A stretch of 64,000 nucleotides of DNA from Todiramphus chloris collaris. Its lineage: Eukaryota > Chordata > Aves > Coraciiformes > Alcedinidae. The position numbers and the translations under genes are program-made. Location of the stretch: the NCBI GenBank assembly GCA_025345505.1, contig JANVCC010000021.1, positions 29,006,251 through 29,070,250 on the forward strand, read 5' to 3'. Positions 50,966-63,063 of this stretch are shown piece after piece; position 1 is the first letter of the stretch; every line of letters begins with the position of its first letter. Under the pieces are notes generated by a model. It had not been told where the DNA came from. It saw only the letters and a program-made list of their open reading frames with translations, and ran no database searches.

Positions 50966-53900
50966 TTAATATTTTGGTATAACGTGAGAAACTTTCAAAC
51001 ATACAATTTGGAGACAGCTATGGTACAGAAATGCACAGAGGTAAAAAAACTGCACGAGACTGAAATATGCTCCCTTACAGAGTAGGAAAAAAAAGCAGTC
51101 TCATGTGACAATCCAGCCTAGTTCGTAACCTACGCTTGCACCTTTTAAAACCGGGCAAATTTAAGTTATGATGAGCTTTTTTTAAGAGGTCTGAAATGGG
51201 AAGGAAGATTTTCTATAAAGATTCTTTGTAATGTGCAGATCTGTTCAGGAGCTTCTGACGTGTGAAGAAAGGGCCACAGTGTGTTACAAACACAACGGGG
51301 ACAGTATTTTCTGAAATGTCAGGGGCAATAAAAACTTGTGGTACGCCGGTTTGGGCTAGCTATATATAGGGGAAAGCACCTAGAGGATCAAAGCACCCGG
51401 TTTCAGAATTAAAATGTCTACAAATCAGGTGCTTAAATAGCTGTATTTGAGAGGTGGCAAGTGCTTGCTGTCTCCACCAGGCTATACTGATGGTGGGGGA
51501 GCATGGCGTCTCTGAAAACTCCATGTGTTACTGCAGCTCTGAATGCAACTTTGAAGCATCCAGCTCATCTTGAATAAGCTGGCACAAGCACCTAAAATAT
51601 TTGCATTCCTCCATTTTGGAACTATAAACGGGTATTTTAAGCAGGCCTATAATTTATAGGTGTTTGTTGAAAGGGGAGAAATATGAAGCCACAAAGCTAA
51701 GATGAATTCTGTGTGAAACTAGAACTTCACGTGTGTACATACATACACCTGCTCGGGAGCTGGTATGGACGTGATGTCACCATACAAACAAGCTTCATAT
51801 AAATGAAGAAGGTAAAATTACCTATTTATAGGCTATTGCTTGACACTGGTTGACAACAACACCTTTCAGCTGCGAGAGTGGATTGCTCTCTATATCCTTT
51901 ATATTAATTTGACTCATTTGGCAAGAAGAAAAAGAAATGTGAGTTTATCAAAGCATTCGGCTGCAGCTTCATCTCAAGAAGAATCAGACCAAAGTGAGCT
52001 TTCCAAAAAGTCCTTCCCCACACATCTCACAGATCTTCTCCCTTTCCATTGGTCTCAGATATTTACCCTCACAGTCTCAATCCTACAGCATTGAGGAGTG
52101 ACTCCCACTTTTCCCTCTTTTACCATCACATGAATACACAGAAGAAAGCCAGAAGCCAGCACCCTGCAAGCAGACGGTTCTCTGTCAGAGAACTCATTTG
52201 AGAAACTCCAAAACATTACTTCAGAGATGCTAATTTATCATTCACATGGAATTATGAAACTGGTTTTGTCTGGGAGTTTCTACTGCTGCTTCTGATCAAC
52301 TGACTAGTAACTTTCCACCTATTACTAAGAGCAGAATCAGCCCTTTGCTCACAACAGGCACGTGACTTCATGTTGGCAGCACGGTCACAACCAGAACCAG
52401 ACCTCTACAAGAAAACCTAACCACCCAACCAAACAACCACCTCTTTGCATAAACAGCAACTGGGATTTATTGAAATCAGAGTGGAAACATATCATCCCTT
52501 AAGAAAAACAAACTTAGAGCCTGGCATCACCTCTTACAGAGTTCAAGATTATTTGGTGGAAGGCAAATCAGAACACAAATCACTATAAGTTTCTGTCTGA
52601 TGCTGCATGAAGACCAGAATGATCTATCATATGACTCTTTTTTGCTCCCTGCAACATACACTGTAAACTGAAGCACAGATTTCCTTCAAACCCAATGTGT
52701 AAAGCTTTTCTAATGTCAGAGAATCCAGTTAACACATTTGGTCTCTGCAGCAGAATGACAGGAAAGGTCTCTATTCAGCAAGGGATCTTTTACACTATAT
52801 ACATCATCCTTCGTGTATTTAAACTGGGTTATGAATGCAGTCTGTAAAAGACTGCATTGCTGATCCATAGGCATAGCAGCATTTTGTGTTAAAATACACA
52901 TGCACACATGGAGGCTGCACAAAAATATTACTCCTGCATTTAAAACACTTTAACTCAAAGACAGTGTAATTTTATTTTCTTTTTTCTCCTTTCTTTCTGC
53001 TTTTCTCCCATATTGGCTTCAAACTCTTCTTTCAAAGCCTTCACTGCAAACTGCCGTATTATACCTGATGCTGAACTCCCCACCTTGTGATTCTCCTATG
53101 CCAAGTGCCCAAAGAGACCATATAATAGTCAGGCCAAAACTGCTGTCCCTCATTACAACTTTTTCTAACCTAGGAGCGGCGTGCAAACTGCCAGCAAACT
53201 GGGGCAGCAGTGAACCCTGCGCCTTGCTGGGTGCCACAGCTTCCAGGTCAACACTGAATCCAATGGCCAGACCCCCATCTAAATCCAGGGGAGCCAACTT
53301 CCCAGAGACACCATCTAGAAACTTACCCCATTGTCACAGTCACTTCCCTGCCTGCCACAGGCATGAATCCTCCTGGGCAACAGCGTTGCTCAGGGGGAAG
53401 GGCCAGGCAGTGCCATGCAGAACAGCACCGCTCCTCCTTGCCGCCCGACTTCTAAAGACCTGAGCTAAACCGAAGCAGCTCAGGGGATGCGTGGAGGGGA
53501 CCGAGCTGGTGCCTCACACAGATTGTTTTAACAGTGTTACTTTTATGTCCTGGAAATTAAAGCCAGAACATGCTGCTTTTAACCCCTTGCTTTGGCCAAC
53601 AGTGAGAACTGGAAAATGTATTTTTAGCGCCAACGTAGAGGCACAGATTATTTTGAATAAATCCTAGGGGTGAAATACTGAATATCTATGTTTGTAATGC
53701 TAGTTTCCGTTGGAAAGTTCTATTTAAGAACTGAATCAATTTCAAATGTTTTCATTTTGGGCAAGGAGGGGAGGGGGGGGGCAAGAAAAAGAAGGTGGAG
53801 ATTATTTTCACTCCTTTAAAGAAAGCAAAAGAACAACTAGCTGGTAGCATTTTCTCCCTCTCTACCTATACACATGCTTTTTGTCATTTAGCAGAAATAA

Positions 53901-54715
53901 GAATTTGGTTTAAGTTCCCACAGCAAGGGAAAAAGAGCCTCACATTATGTATTTTCTGAAGTGATCCTGCTTCTCTGCCGTGCTGACTTTGAAGCACTAA
54001 GAAACCCGGAGTTGAAGATTTATTTTTTTAAAAAAGCAGGTATACACAACAAGGGACACTGAACCCTTTATCCACTGTTTTCATTGGCTACCTAGTAATG
54101 TAAGATTTGTTTACTTTAATGATTGTGTGAAATACAGTAGCTGTAAAGTTTCAGAAATATTTGGTTTTCCTCCAGCAATTTAGGGCTTCTATAGGGTGTT
54201 AAACCAAGAATGCCACTGGTCATCAAATACGAAGGCAGTACGGCTCGGTTACTGGAACACGATCGCGGTATCAAACAGATATTTCACTGTAAAAGCAAGA
54301 AAACAGCTAACTCCTCCACTTCAGGGGAGCTTCCACGGGATTTGTTAGAATGTCAACACTGTTCAACTAAAACACCATGGAGGAAGCTGGTACCGATTTC
54401 CAGCCAAATAGCACACTCCGACCCTTTCTTCCCAAGCCAGAAATATTATACACAGCACTTCTGGGAAACAGAACTGCTTTCCTTTAAATTATACTTCAAC
54501 AGGATAGGGATTTCATAAGTTTAATTGGATTTCTGCATAACCTTCTTCCAGTATCACTGATTTTAAATATTTTGCTAGGCTTATACATCACAAAATATAT
54601 TTTTAAGTCCTTGAGCTGTTAATATGTACCCGTTCTGCAGTTAAAAAAAAATACATTTGTGGAGCATGAGAAAGAGACTTGTACTTGAGCACAGAAATTT
54701 TAAGCCCTAATGTTT

Positions 54716-55231
54716 TTATTTGGACGCTCTTCTGCAGAAAGCACCTAGCAAGAGATAAAGGAGTTCAACCTGAGAGGAGACTACTTGGCTTACAGTGTTT
54801 CTCTCTGTTAAAAAAAATAATTTATAATGCTGTGAGATTGCAAGGATGTCAAGAAGATGTCTGGATAACCACATACAACATGCTAACCTAACCAGATAGT
54901 TCAATCGACAAACCATCCCAAGGTAGACCCCAAGGGTTGGGATCCTTGTTGATACCACAAGAGAATGGTCTGGCCCAGTGAGGCACACTGTGCTGGCTCT
55001 TCTCCTTTTCATTTCATCTTCTTGGGATTTAGTCATGTCAAAATTCATCGGTTGCTTTCCTAACATTACTTCTAGCCACTGGCAGTGACCATCATTCATT
55101 TGGGTAAGGTACAGCACTACCAGTGTGATGATCATTTTGAGGGCAACCTCTATCTTCAACACACAGCTTCCGCTCCAGACATTCCTCTTAAAAATTCTGT
55201 TTGGAAAAAACAAGTCCCTGAAAACCTCCAT
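54716..55231 (-). other. 171-codon open frame inside KLF5 intron 3, sense strand, not recognised
   Basis: The frame starts MEVFRDLFFPNRIFKRNVWS and contains a hydrophobic stretch (MIITLVVLYL, about residue 33). It lies in the KLF5 sense direction, but splicing it in would disrupt the highly conserved finger linker, so it is not a KLF5 exon. No family is recognised. Chance is the simplest explanation. Confidence 0.12.
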
Positions 55232-55352
55232 TGGTGATGAATTTCCCCATCAACAAGTAAACAAGCTTCCGTATTTCACCAAGGAGCTGTGTGACTATTT
55301 CTGCAATTCACTGCTAAGATGGCTCTCTTTAAATATAAAGCTGCAAACAGCA

Positions 55353-55400
55353 AGGGCCAGATTTTCAAACCTGAAGTTAGGTAACTCTATTGGTATGCAG
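55353..55400. repeat. Possible ancient repeat piece in KLF5 intron 3
   Basis: AGGGCCAGATTTTCAAACCT followed by GAAGTTAGGTAACTC resembles the GGGCCAGATTTTCAAA...TTAGGTGCCTAA motif of an old amniote repeat. Only about 48 bp are recognisable. Confidence 0.35.
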
Positions 55401-57072
55401 AAATCCAAATACAGGTATTACGCCAGCCAACGCCTGCAACTTCTCTTATTTCCTATCAGAAATTTCTGTCAGAGCAGTGAGTTTGGAGCTTTCCTTGAGA
55501 AGGAAAAAGCAGCATGCTTTTCAAAGACTCCAAAAAACAACACCTGACTACAGCTCACGAAAGTATATAAGTATAAAGACACTAACAACAACCCCGCCCC
55601 CCCCTTAATATTTCCTGTGTTTACTATGGAATTATTTCTAGTGGCAAGTGTTTGGCCTTAAAAAATATCCAGCTAGATGTCATAAAAAGACGATAGGAAA
55701 AGCAGAAGTTTCTGCACCGTGATCGCACCAGTTGTGCACATAACTGATACAATGTGAAGTTTTAAACCAAGTTATTATAAAAGTTTATGCTGTCTCAGAA
55801 GTTTTCTGGTTTTCACATTTTTCACATCTTAACATCAGTTGTCTTAGTTCCCTGACATGCTGTAACTTTTTTTAGAAAAAAAATGGGAACAAATAAATGT
55901 TTTTCCTCTGCGTTAGTTTGCCGGAAATAGCTTTCCTTTAGCTCACAGAATCACACTTTTAAACTCTGTTCTCTTCCAGGCTGACTGGAACTGAAAGTAG
56001 TTGCTTGGGTGTATGCCTGCACTCATTCAAAAGAAGTTTTTAGCTCCCAGCGTTCACCTAAAATTAGACTTTCCTTCTGCCATTGACTAAGTGCCGTAGT
56101 CATCATTGAAAGCAGCTGGTTGGTTGGGGTTTTCCCCTTTTTTAAGACAGGGTTTATTTTTCAGAGAAAGGGCAGAAGCTGAAAATAAATAAATAAAATC
56201 GATCAGGTGTTTAAAAGCTCTTAGTGCACTGAAGTTCTGGGTTGTCCACAATGAAGGCAGATCAGAGGCCTGAAAGCATGTAAGGTACGTCCAGTTTGTT
56301 TTGTGTCTGTCAAAATAAATTCAGTCCCGAAACATCCAGCCCACCAGTGACAGGAATCCACAGCATATGCTGCACATTTTTAGATGTGATAAAGCCTCTG
56401 CCTGGTATAGAAGAGGCTAGAAGGTGACCATTAAATACTTCTTCTCAACGACATGGCGTTTTAAGAAACTCTGTCACAGAGAACTTGTGCTCTGTAATGC
56501 TGATCAGTGACAAGTCAAGCAGTATTTCATCTCTCTCTAACAAAAGCACAAACAGGAAAAAAAACCAAAAAAGCCAACTGACTGGTAAGCAAAGAGGACA
56601 GTCAGAAGAGCTGTGCATCTTCACTCTCTGACTACAGGGGCACAGAATGCATTACCTTTTCAGAGCTCCCACCAGCGCTTGAAGCACTCTTATTTTGCCA
56701 AGTGCTGTCTTATGCAGTTCAAGGATTACTGGGGAATCTTGACTGGCCTGTGCAATGGTTTATTTTCCTTCTGGTGTAACGTTCTGTCTTAACAGGGGTG
56801 GTCTCTCATCAAGGAGAGATGCAAACAAAGAGGAAAGGAATTTATTTTTTTTAAGTAGGTTTGTAAGAAATCCATGCCATCTGGGGTGCATGGCTGTGTC
56901 TACACGTCCTGTGCTGAAGAACACATTTCCTCATCTATGCCCCTGGTGCAAGAACAGCTCTTTAGCTCCCACACCAATAACACTGGCTCTTGTACAGGCA
57001 GATAAGAGGTGCTCTTAAAATGGAATTTATTAAACATGTACTGTAGACTTCCAGATTTCCATCTACTGTATG

Positions 57073-57098
57073 CACACACACACACACACACACACACA
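57073..57098. repeat. (CA)13 dinucleotide repeat in KLF5 intron 3
   Basis: Thirteen uninterrupted CA units are followed by AAATAAATAAAATAAAA. It is a likely polymorphic microsatellite. Confidence 0.98.
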
Positions 57099-57941
57099 AA
57101 ATAAATAAAATAAAAATGTGAAAGCAATACATTAAAGCTATTTTAACTCAAAGCGAAGCACTGTACACTTGCCAAAATCAAAGGTTTTAATATGTCCTTA
57201 ATCAGAGTTGTTAGAGATCACTGAATATAAATAATGCAGCCTGACAGGACAGGAATGCTGCTACCAAGATACTCAGACTAAACTAGGACATTACTTAAAT
57301 GTTTCTAATCTTTCACCAATGGGAGGTGCAGGTCATCTAACAAACAACAAACAACACACTACCCTGGAACCAGGAGTCAATCGTCCCAGTCAAGCTCAGA
57401 AATTAATTACAATAAGGAATGTCTAATCAAATAATGGAAAGTTTTAATCACCAGCAATTGCTGTGAATCTTGGGGCTATATTAGCCTATGTAGGGCGGTC
57501 TCAAAATGAACTATATTTAAAGCTGGTCTCTTAGGTCAACAGTTTCCTTATCGGGAATCAAATATCCTGGAACTGAAGTTTAATCCTCTCAGGGAGCAAT
57601 TGACAGAAACAACAGGTTTTTAAGCTTTCATGCTTAGAGGGACTTTCTAGGCTTTTAATCAAAAAGAAAATATTAGGCTTTTCTTTTCACTATCTGAAAC
57701 CTAACAGGAGTACCCCTCACCTGACACCTTGGAATTTAATTCTTGCTTCATTAAAATTGCATGCTGGATGCCGATGTGAATAACCAGTAATATTTAATTA
57801 AAATTTTGGTTTATGTTGCTAAGATTTCACCCTCTTCTAAGCAACACATTCAAACATGTCTCATTTAGGTTACGATGACAGATGAAGAACTGGATCAATT
57901 AATTCCAAGGTCTGCAATCATTCACAAAGTGTTTGGAGAGG

Positions 57942-57958
57942 AAAAAAAAAAAAAAAAA
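57942..57958. repeat. Poly-A tract in KLF5 intron 3
   Basis: A17 followed by GG, within unique sequence. Confidence 0.88.
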
Positions 57959-60339
57959 GGCATCATTTTCCCTTAAATTGTGGTTTGGTTTGGACAGGAA
58001 AATAATGTACTTCCATTTCTCACACAGGCAACTAATGGATTTAGCAGAATTCATAAATAAAAGATATCACCATATTCTCCAGTAGTGTCTAGCAACATTG
58101 CACTTTAATGCACTTTGTCAGCAGTTTTATTTAACTCCCCTCTGTTTTTCCTTATTGTCTCTATCAATGATGGCATTTACTGACAGCTCCTTAAAGTATA
58201 ACCTGTGCAGCCGACACATCTAACAGGTCAAAGATGCAGAATCTGCACAGAAATACTCCTGAGTAGCTATTTTTATGACGTAAAGATTTTTTCCAGGGTG
58301 AGGTTTGCTGCACAGAAAGCTGTAACCATAAGCAAGGCAGAGTTTTTCAGGGCCCCCATTCCCCACTCGTACACTTTGAATGAAGTCCCTCACTCAAGTC
58401 TCAGGATGACTGGAGTCAATATATGTTTTCGCGGGGTGCTTTTTTTCCAGCAGGAGTCCAACTCCACTTGTCTTCCCTTCTGAACAATGGGCATCTTGAA
58501 TTCCCTGGCAATTCTGTATGGTACAACCTTTAGCTGTCCGTATACAGCTATGGCAAACTCGGAGTGCCAAGTCCTATGGACTGCTGAACTCTATAGCACG
58601 CAACTGGTTCTAATGCTGATACACCATCCGAGCCTAATTCTGGATCTACTGAGGCAGAGATCTAAAATAAAATGTTTAACACCTTGAGGAACTGCACGAG
58701 TCAGCAGCTGTCCCGTGCATACATAAACATTTGAAATAACTAGGGACGATATGCAAGTATTTTGAGTGCACCTCATTTAGAGAAATGCCATTTCTCTTGA
58801 GTTATCTCGTCACCCACTTCCCATCACCAAATACAAACTAGATCTATAGATAGAGATGAAATAGTTCTGGAGTTAATGCTAGAAACTATTAATGGTAAGC
58901 CCACCATGTGACCAGAGAACATGCCTGTACAAAGACTCTGTATACGGAAAACCAACATGCAGCTGGAAAATGTCCTCAAGTGTGCGTGCCTTGATGTGTT
59001 CAAAACAATGACAGATTTTCCTCTCAAAAACCATACACAATTCTGAAGTACACAGCTGCTCACAGAAATTCAAAGAAAAAAAACCCACCCTACAGAGCCA
59101 GTGGCTCGTCTGTAGCGTTACGTTACAGGTAGGGTACAGGTAGGATATTCCAGGTACCTGCATATCAATGGCTCGACTTCCACAGTACTGATTTTTAACA
59201 TATAAAGAAATCTACCAGGGTAGGTTATAGGATCGATGTTTCTAAAGGATTACTTGATACATATGTGCTCACTCGGATGACAGAGAAGGAACTGAATGAG
59301 GTTTATCTGCAACACACAAGTTAACTGCTTTTTGCTGACATTTGGCACGTTTTTCACGTTGGACACATAGCTGTTATTCCAGAGCCTTAAGGCGGTTTTA
59401 CTGGTGGACAACCCACAATAAATGCGTAATGCCCTCCCCCATTATACACTGCAGTTGCACAATGCCAGTTATGAAACAAAACTTGTTCCATGACTAACAG
59501 GTAAAATTATTTAAAAAAAAAAAAATCCTGCTTCAAAAGGACAAAAAAACCCAATCTGTTTTGAGAGACGTACCGACAGGTACTTTAGCATACTGAATAT
59601 CAGTTTGCCTGTTTCAGGAACGACTAATGACCTAAGATACCACACTGAAGTGTTCTGAGGTATTAAAATGTACCAGACATCTCCTCCAGACCCGCATGGA
59701 GATGGATACAAAAATGTCCTGTTGTCTTCACAGCGTTCAAATCTTTGTTCATGATCAGTTTTGGGGTTGCTGGTTTACCAACAACTAAAATTTACTTTGT
59801 AATTTACAAATGCTAAAACGTTACCTAGGGGAAGAAAAACGCGTGCCTGCTTCAGCGACTGGCACAAATACATTAACTTTGCTTAGCTCTTTTCGTAAAT
59901 ATTGGATTCCTAATCAACAGAAAAAAAATCCAGTGTAATTACATTAAATCAGAGTAACTACTCCAGCTTATGCTGCCTGGCTTGGTGTAAGGTAAACACC
60001 TTGTGAACACCTAAGAAGAAAAATGTAAGGGATTTTTGTCTTGGCCATTTCCTAGAGTTCTATTGAAATGTAATTTATAAAGTCTGACACTGTGTTCATA
60101 CCTGAATCGAAAAAAAAAAAGACTACAGCCTACATTCCACCTATCAGAAGTAATGTTTCCCTTAGGTTTGTTCTCAAAGAATGGCTACTAAACCCAGTGA
60201 AAGCCTTTCAGAAGAGAAAGGCTGCTAGATAAATACCGTGAAAAGGCTGAGATTTTCCAATACAAAAGGAAAACCATAAGGTCTGTCTTGACTTTTAATG
60301 GCAGGCAAACTTTTATTTTAAGATGACAGATTTCTCAGA

Positions 60340-60349
60340 AGGGCGGGGA
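60340..60349 (+). promoter_or_regulatory. GC box AGGGCGGGGA in KLF5 intron 3
   Basis: This is an exact SP/KLF-type GC box in AT-rich surroundings. KLF5 itself binds such sites, so autoregulation is possible. A single motif is weak evidence. Confidence 0.25.
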
Positions 60350-60576
60350 CTGGTTCGGATGAGAGAGACTGCAGCCAATTTTAAAAGGTATTGTTAAGAA
60401 ACTAAGAATAAGGAGAAAACAACTTCAGTGGTCCATGATTACTAAAGAACAGGTTTAGCCAGATAAACAGGTCTGTTATCCCTGAAGGGATTTGAAAGAA
60501 TATCACACACAACTTTATTAAAATGGATTACGTGACACTGGCTTTAGACTTTGAAGGTAAAAGCTTCGCAAAAATC

Positions 60577-60658
60577 TTAAAAAAAAAACCAAAACACAAC
60601 AAAACAAACAACAACAAAACCAAACCATTAAAAAATTATTAAAAAAAAATCAAAGCTT
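60577..60658. repeat. A/C-rich low-complexity tract in KLF5 intron 3
   Basis: AAAAAAAACC, then AAAACACAACAAAACAAACA, CAACAAAACCAAACC and further A runs. It reads T/G-rich on the transcript strand. Confidence 0.85.
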
Positions 60659-61764
60659 AATAGTGCTGTATAAATTCACAGTTCTGGGGGATGGGATGAA
60701 CAGAGGCACACACCCAAATTTAGCCCTCGGCATTCAGCCATTCTCTTTGGAGATCAATAGAGAGATTCCCTTGCGCTGCTGGGGGACCTGTGCAGCTTCA
60801 AGGTTTCCCCCAGTTTGCGCCCATTTACTTAAACATTTAATGGATTTATGGTGTTGATTGGGTTAAGTCAGAGATCTTTCTCCTAATACACCTTTCAACC
60901 ATATGTTTTGGCAGAGATGAGAATCGGTGCTGGAAATCTTCAACTATTAAGCGAATATTCAAGGGAGTTAAATAGTGCAAACTCTGAAATAAGGCAGGTA
61001 ACAGGATACGGACTCACATTCTTGCATGTAACGCATGCTTTAGACAGTTTATCCCTTCATTCACCTCCCCAGAAGACCCTTTGTGTTACAGACCTGCTTA
61101 AGTTCACTAGATTTTTATCTAAAACGACATTCTTGTTTCCATGAATACATCAGCTCCTCTGACCTTTGCACATTTATCCACATTTCTAAGGTCAAATATC
61201 TATAGGTAAAAAAGTGAAGGCAACAGTAAACGTTAATGACCCTAAGCAATACACATTAGTGACTGTCGTATTTATTTCTATGACCAAAAGTATTAACTTT
61301 AGAAACTCCGAAGTCACTACTACTCGAGGTACAAAAACAGATATAAACGGAGTTAAAAAGGGAAAAGTGTAAGTTTCAAATGCTGACTATGTAATGTTCA
61401 TTTTTAGGCTAAAGCTTTCCTTTTATCTCTGTTCCTAGTTACTATGTAATAGAGAGCGACATTTAAAACTGGTATTTAGTTGCTCGCTAAAGTGCATAAG
61501 TAGAAACCATGCACTCTTAAATTTACAGATTATTTATTAAAGAGCAATGGGATTGCACTCTCTGACATTCAGATTTATAGCCTCATGAAAATATTCCTTT
61601 CTTTCAAAGCTTACTGCTACCCAGTGATTATATGCATCAAAAATATTTTTAACAGTGTTCTCATTTAGTCTCTTACTAGTGCAAGGCAATCATCTTTGTG
61701 CAGTTGTTTTTAATTTGTTTACCGTGGCTGCAACACAGATAACTTTTTCATTTATCAAAACAAA

Positions 61765-62010
61765 ATTTCCATAGTAACATTTAGCCTGGAGATACTCAAT
61801 TTCTTTACGATAATCCAACGATCCATTCAAAACAGCTGCTGAATAGCAAGTCTTGTTTCCATAGAGACAGTGAAACATTTTGTCAGACCACAGCTCATGC
61901 TAAGTTTTGTTTTGACTTTTGGTTTAAACTTCGGTGAAACCCCACTACTTGAACAGCCCAGCCATAGCCGCTGACAGCCTGCTTCACTGAGTTGCTTCAA
62001 CTGTGACTCA
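61765..62010. promoter_or_regulatory. Candidate intronic enhancer: two RFX X-box-like motifs and an AP-1 site
   Basis: ATTTCCATAGTAAC (61765-61778) and GTTTCCATAGAGAC (61855-61868) both resemble the RFX X-box GTTNCCATRGNRAC and sit exactly 90 bp apart. An exact AP-1 site TGACTCA is at 62004-62010. Just before the cluster are a forkhead-type TGTTTAC (61716-61722) and a GATA motif near 61738. The motifs are seen; enhancer activity is inferred. Confidence 0.35.
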
Positions 62011-63003
62011 TGGTTTGCTCTGAATCGAGGTCCGTACATAAAAGAGCTGCGGTTCACACTTGGTTTTATAAACAGGAGTCGCAGCAGCCCTCTCATCTGA
62101 TTTCTTTACAAAATCAGTCGCGTGCTTTTCACCAATTTAGCGTCAACAGCTCTGTGCTAAGATCCCAGGGAAAGACTATCCTAAATCCATTTCAGGCGTG
62201 CTGCTGGTGAGCTACGGTTTTTCTCCCTTACTCCTCCTTCCCCCTGCCTTCATCAGGTGAAGGCTTAGGAAGAGCGCCCAGGGTGGTTCCACCTCCCAGG
62301 CGCTGTCCCCTGCACCCATGACTCCTGAGCCCACCACACTCAGCACTGTCCCCAGCTCCGCTCCACACGGACGGAAACTGCCTCTTCGGCTGCAAGAATT
62401 TGATTGAGGTACAAAACCCAAGTGTGATGCACGGACACTTCTCATTTCCTCCGTTTGAATGTTTTTCACGGACAAAAGTTTTAAATTATGTCTTTAAAAA
62501 AAAAATAGATTGCAATCAAACCACACCCAATGCTAAGGATGAAGTAAATGCGGTATCTTGGGAGTTTCATGATGTTTCTGCAAAATTCTAAGATTAAATA
62601 ATTTTTACAGGTCAAAGAGAAAGCCCAAACCAGAAAATTCTATCTATAAATCTTGAAAACTATAATGTGTTTACTATGCTTAATTCATTATTCAAGGAGG
62701 AAAAAAAATAAGGTACTTTTTTTTTTTTTTAAAACACTTTATGGAATTTTAGATTGAAAAGGAAAGTTTCCATCTGTTTTATTCTTAACTGTTGAGTTCT
62801 GTATTATAAAAGGTTCAACAAAACTGCATTAAGAATAAAAACAATTTTTCTTCTCATTGACCAAACCTTCAATTTTCCTGAACTTGAATTGCCAGCCTGA
62901 ACGCACACCACTCTCCAGAAAACAGGGAGGTGGTAGATCAAACATGCTTGAAATGTGTAAGCCATGAACGAAGGAGAGACAGTGAGAGAGAGTGAGTACA
63001 TAC

Positions 63004-63063
63004 CTGTGTGAGTTCTCAGGTGCGCTTTTAAGTGAGAAGACTTTGTATAAACTTTCGTGCAGC
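63004..63063 (-). CDS. KLF5: KLF5 60-nt penultimate coding exon (zinc finger 1, second half)
   Basis: This 60-nt exon encodes CTKVYTKSSHLKAHLRTHT flanked by two split Gly codons. It is the second Cys, the recognition helix and the two His residues of C2H2 finger 1; the first Cys must come from the upstream exon. On the minus strand the acceptor is a T-rich tract ending TTGTAG, and the donor is ACACAG/GTATGT. Phase is preserved: the last G joins GT at the start of the terminal exon to give the linker TGEKPYK. TKVYTKSSHLKAHLRTH with Leu before the last RTH is the KLF5 form (KLF12 has HRRTH). The small size matches the 60-bp KLF5 exon I recall from mammals. Confidence 0.96.

Noticed and set aside
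53765..53781. G-quadruplex at the G-rich run
   Set aside because: It has only two G runs, G4 and G9; they cannot give four clean triplets with normal loops.
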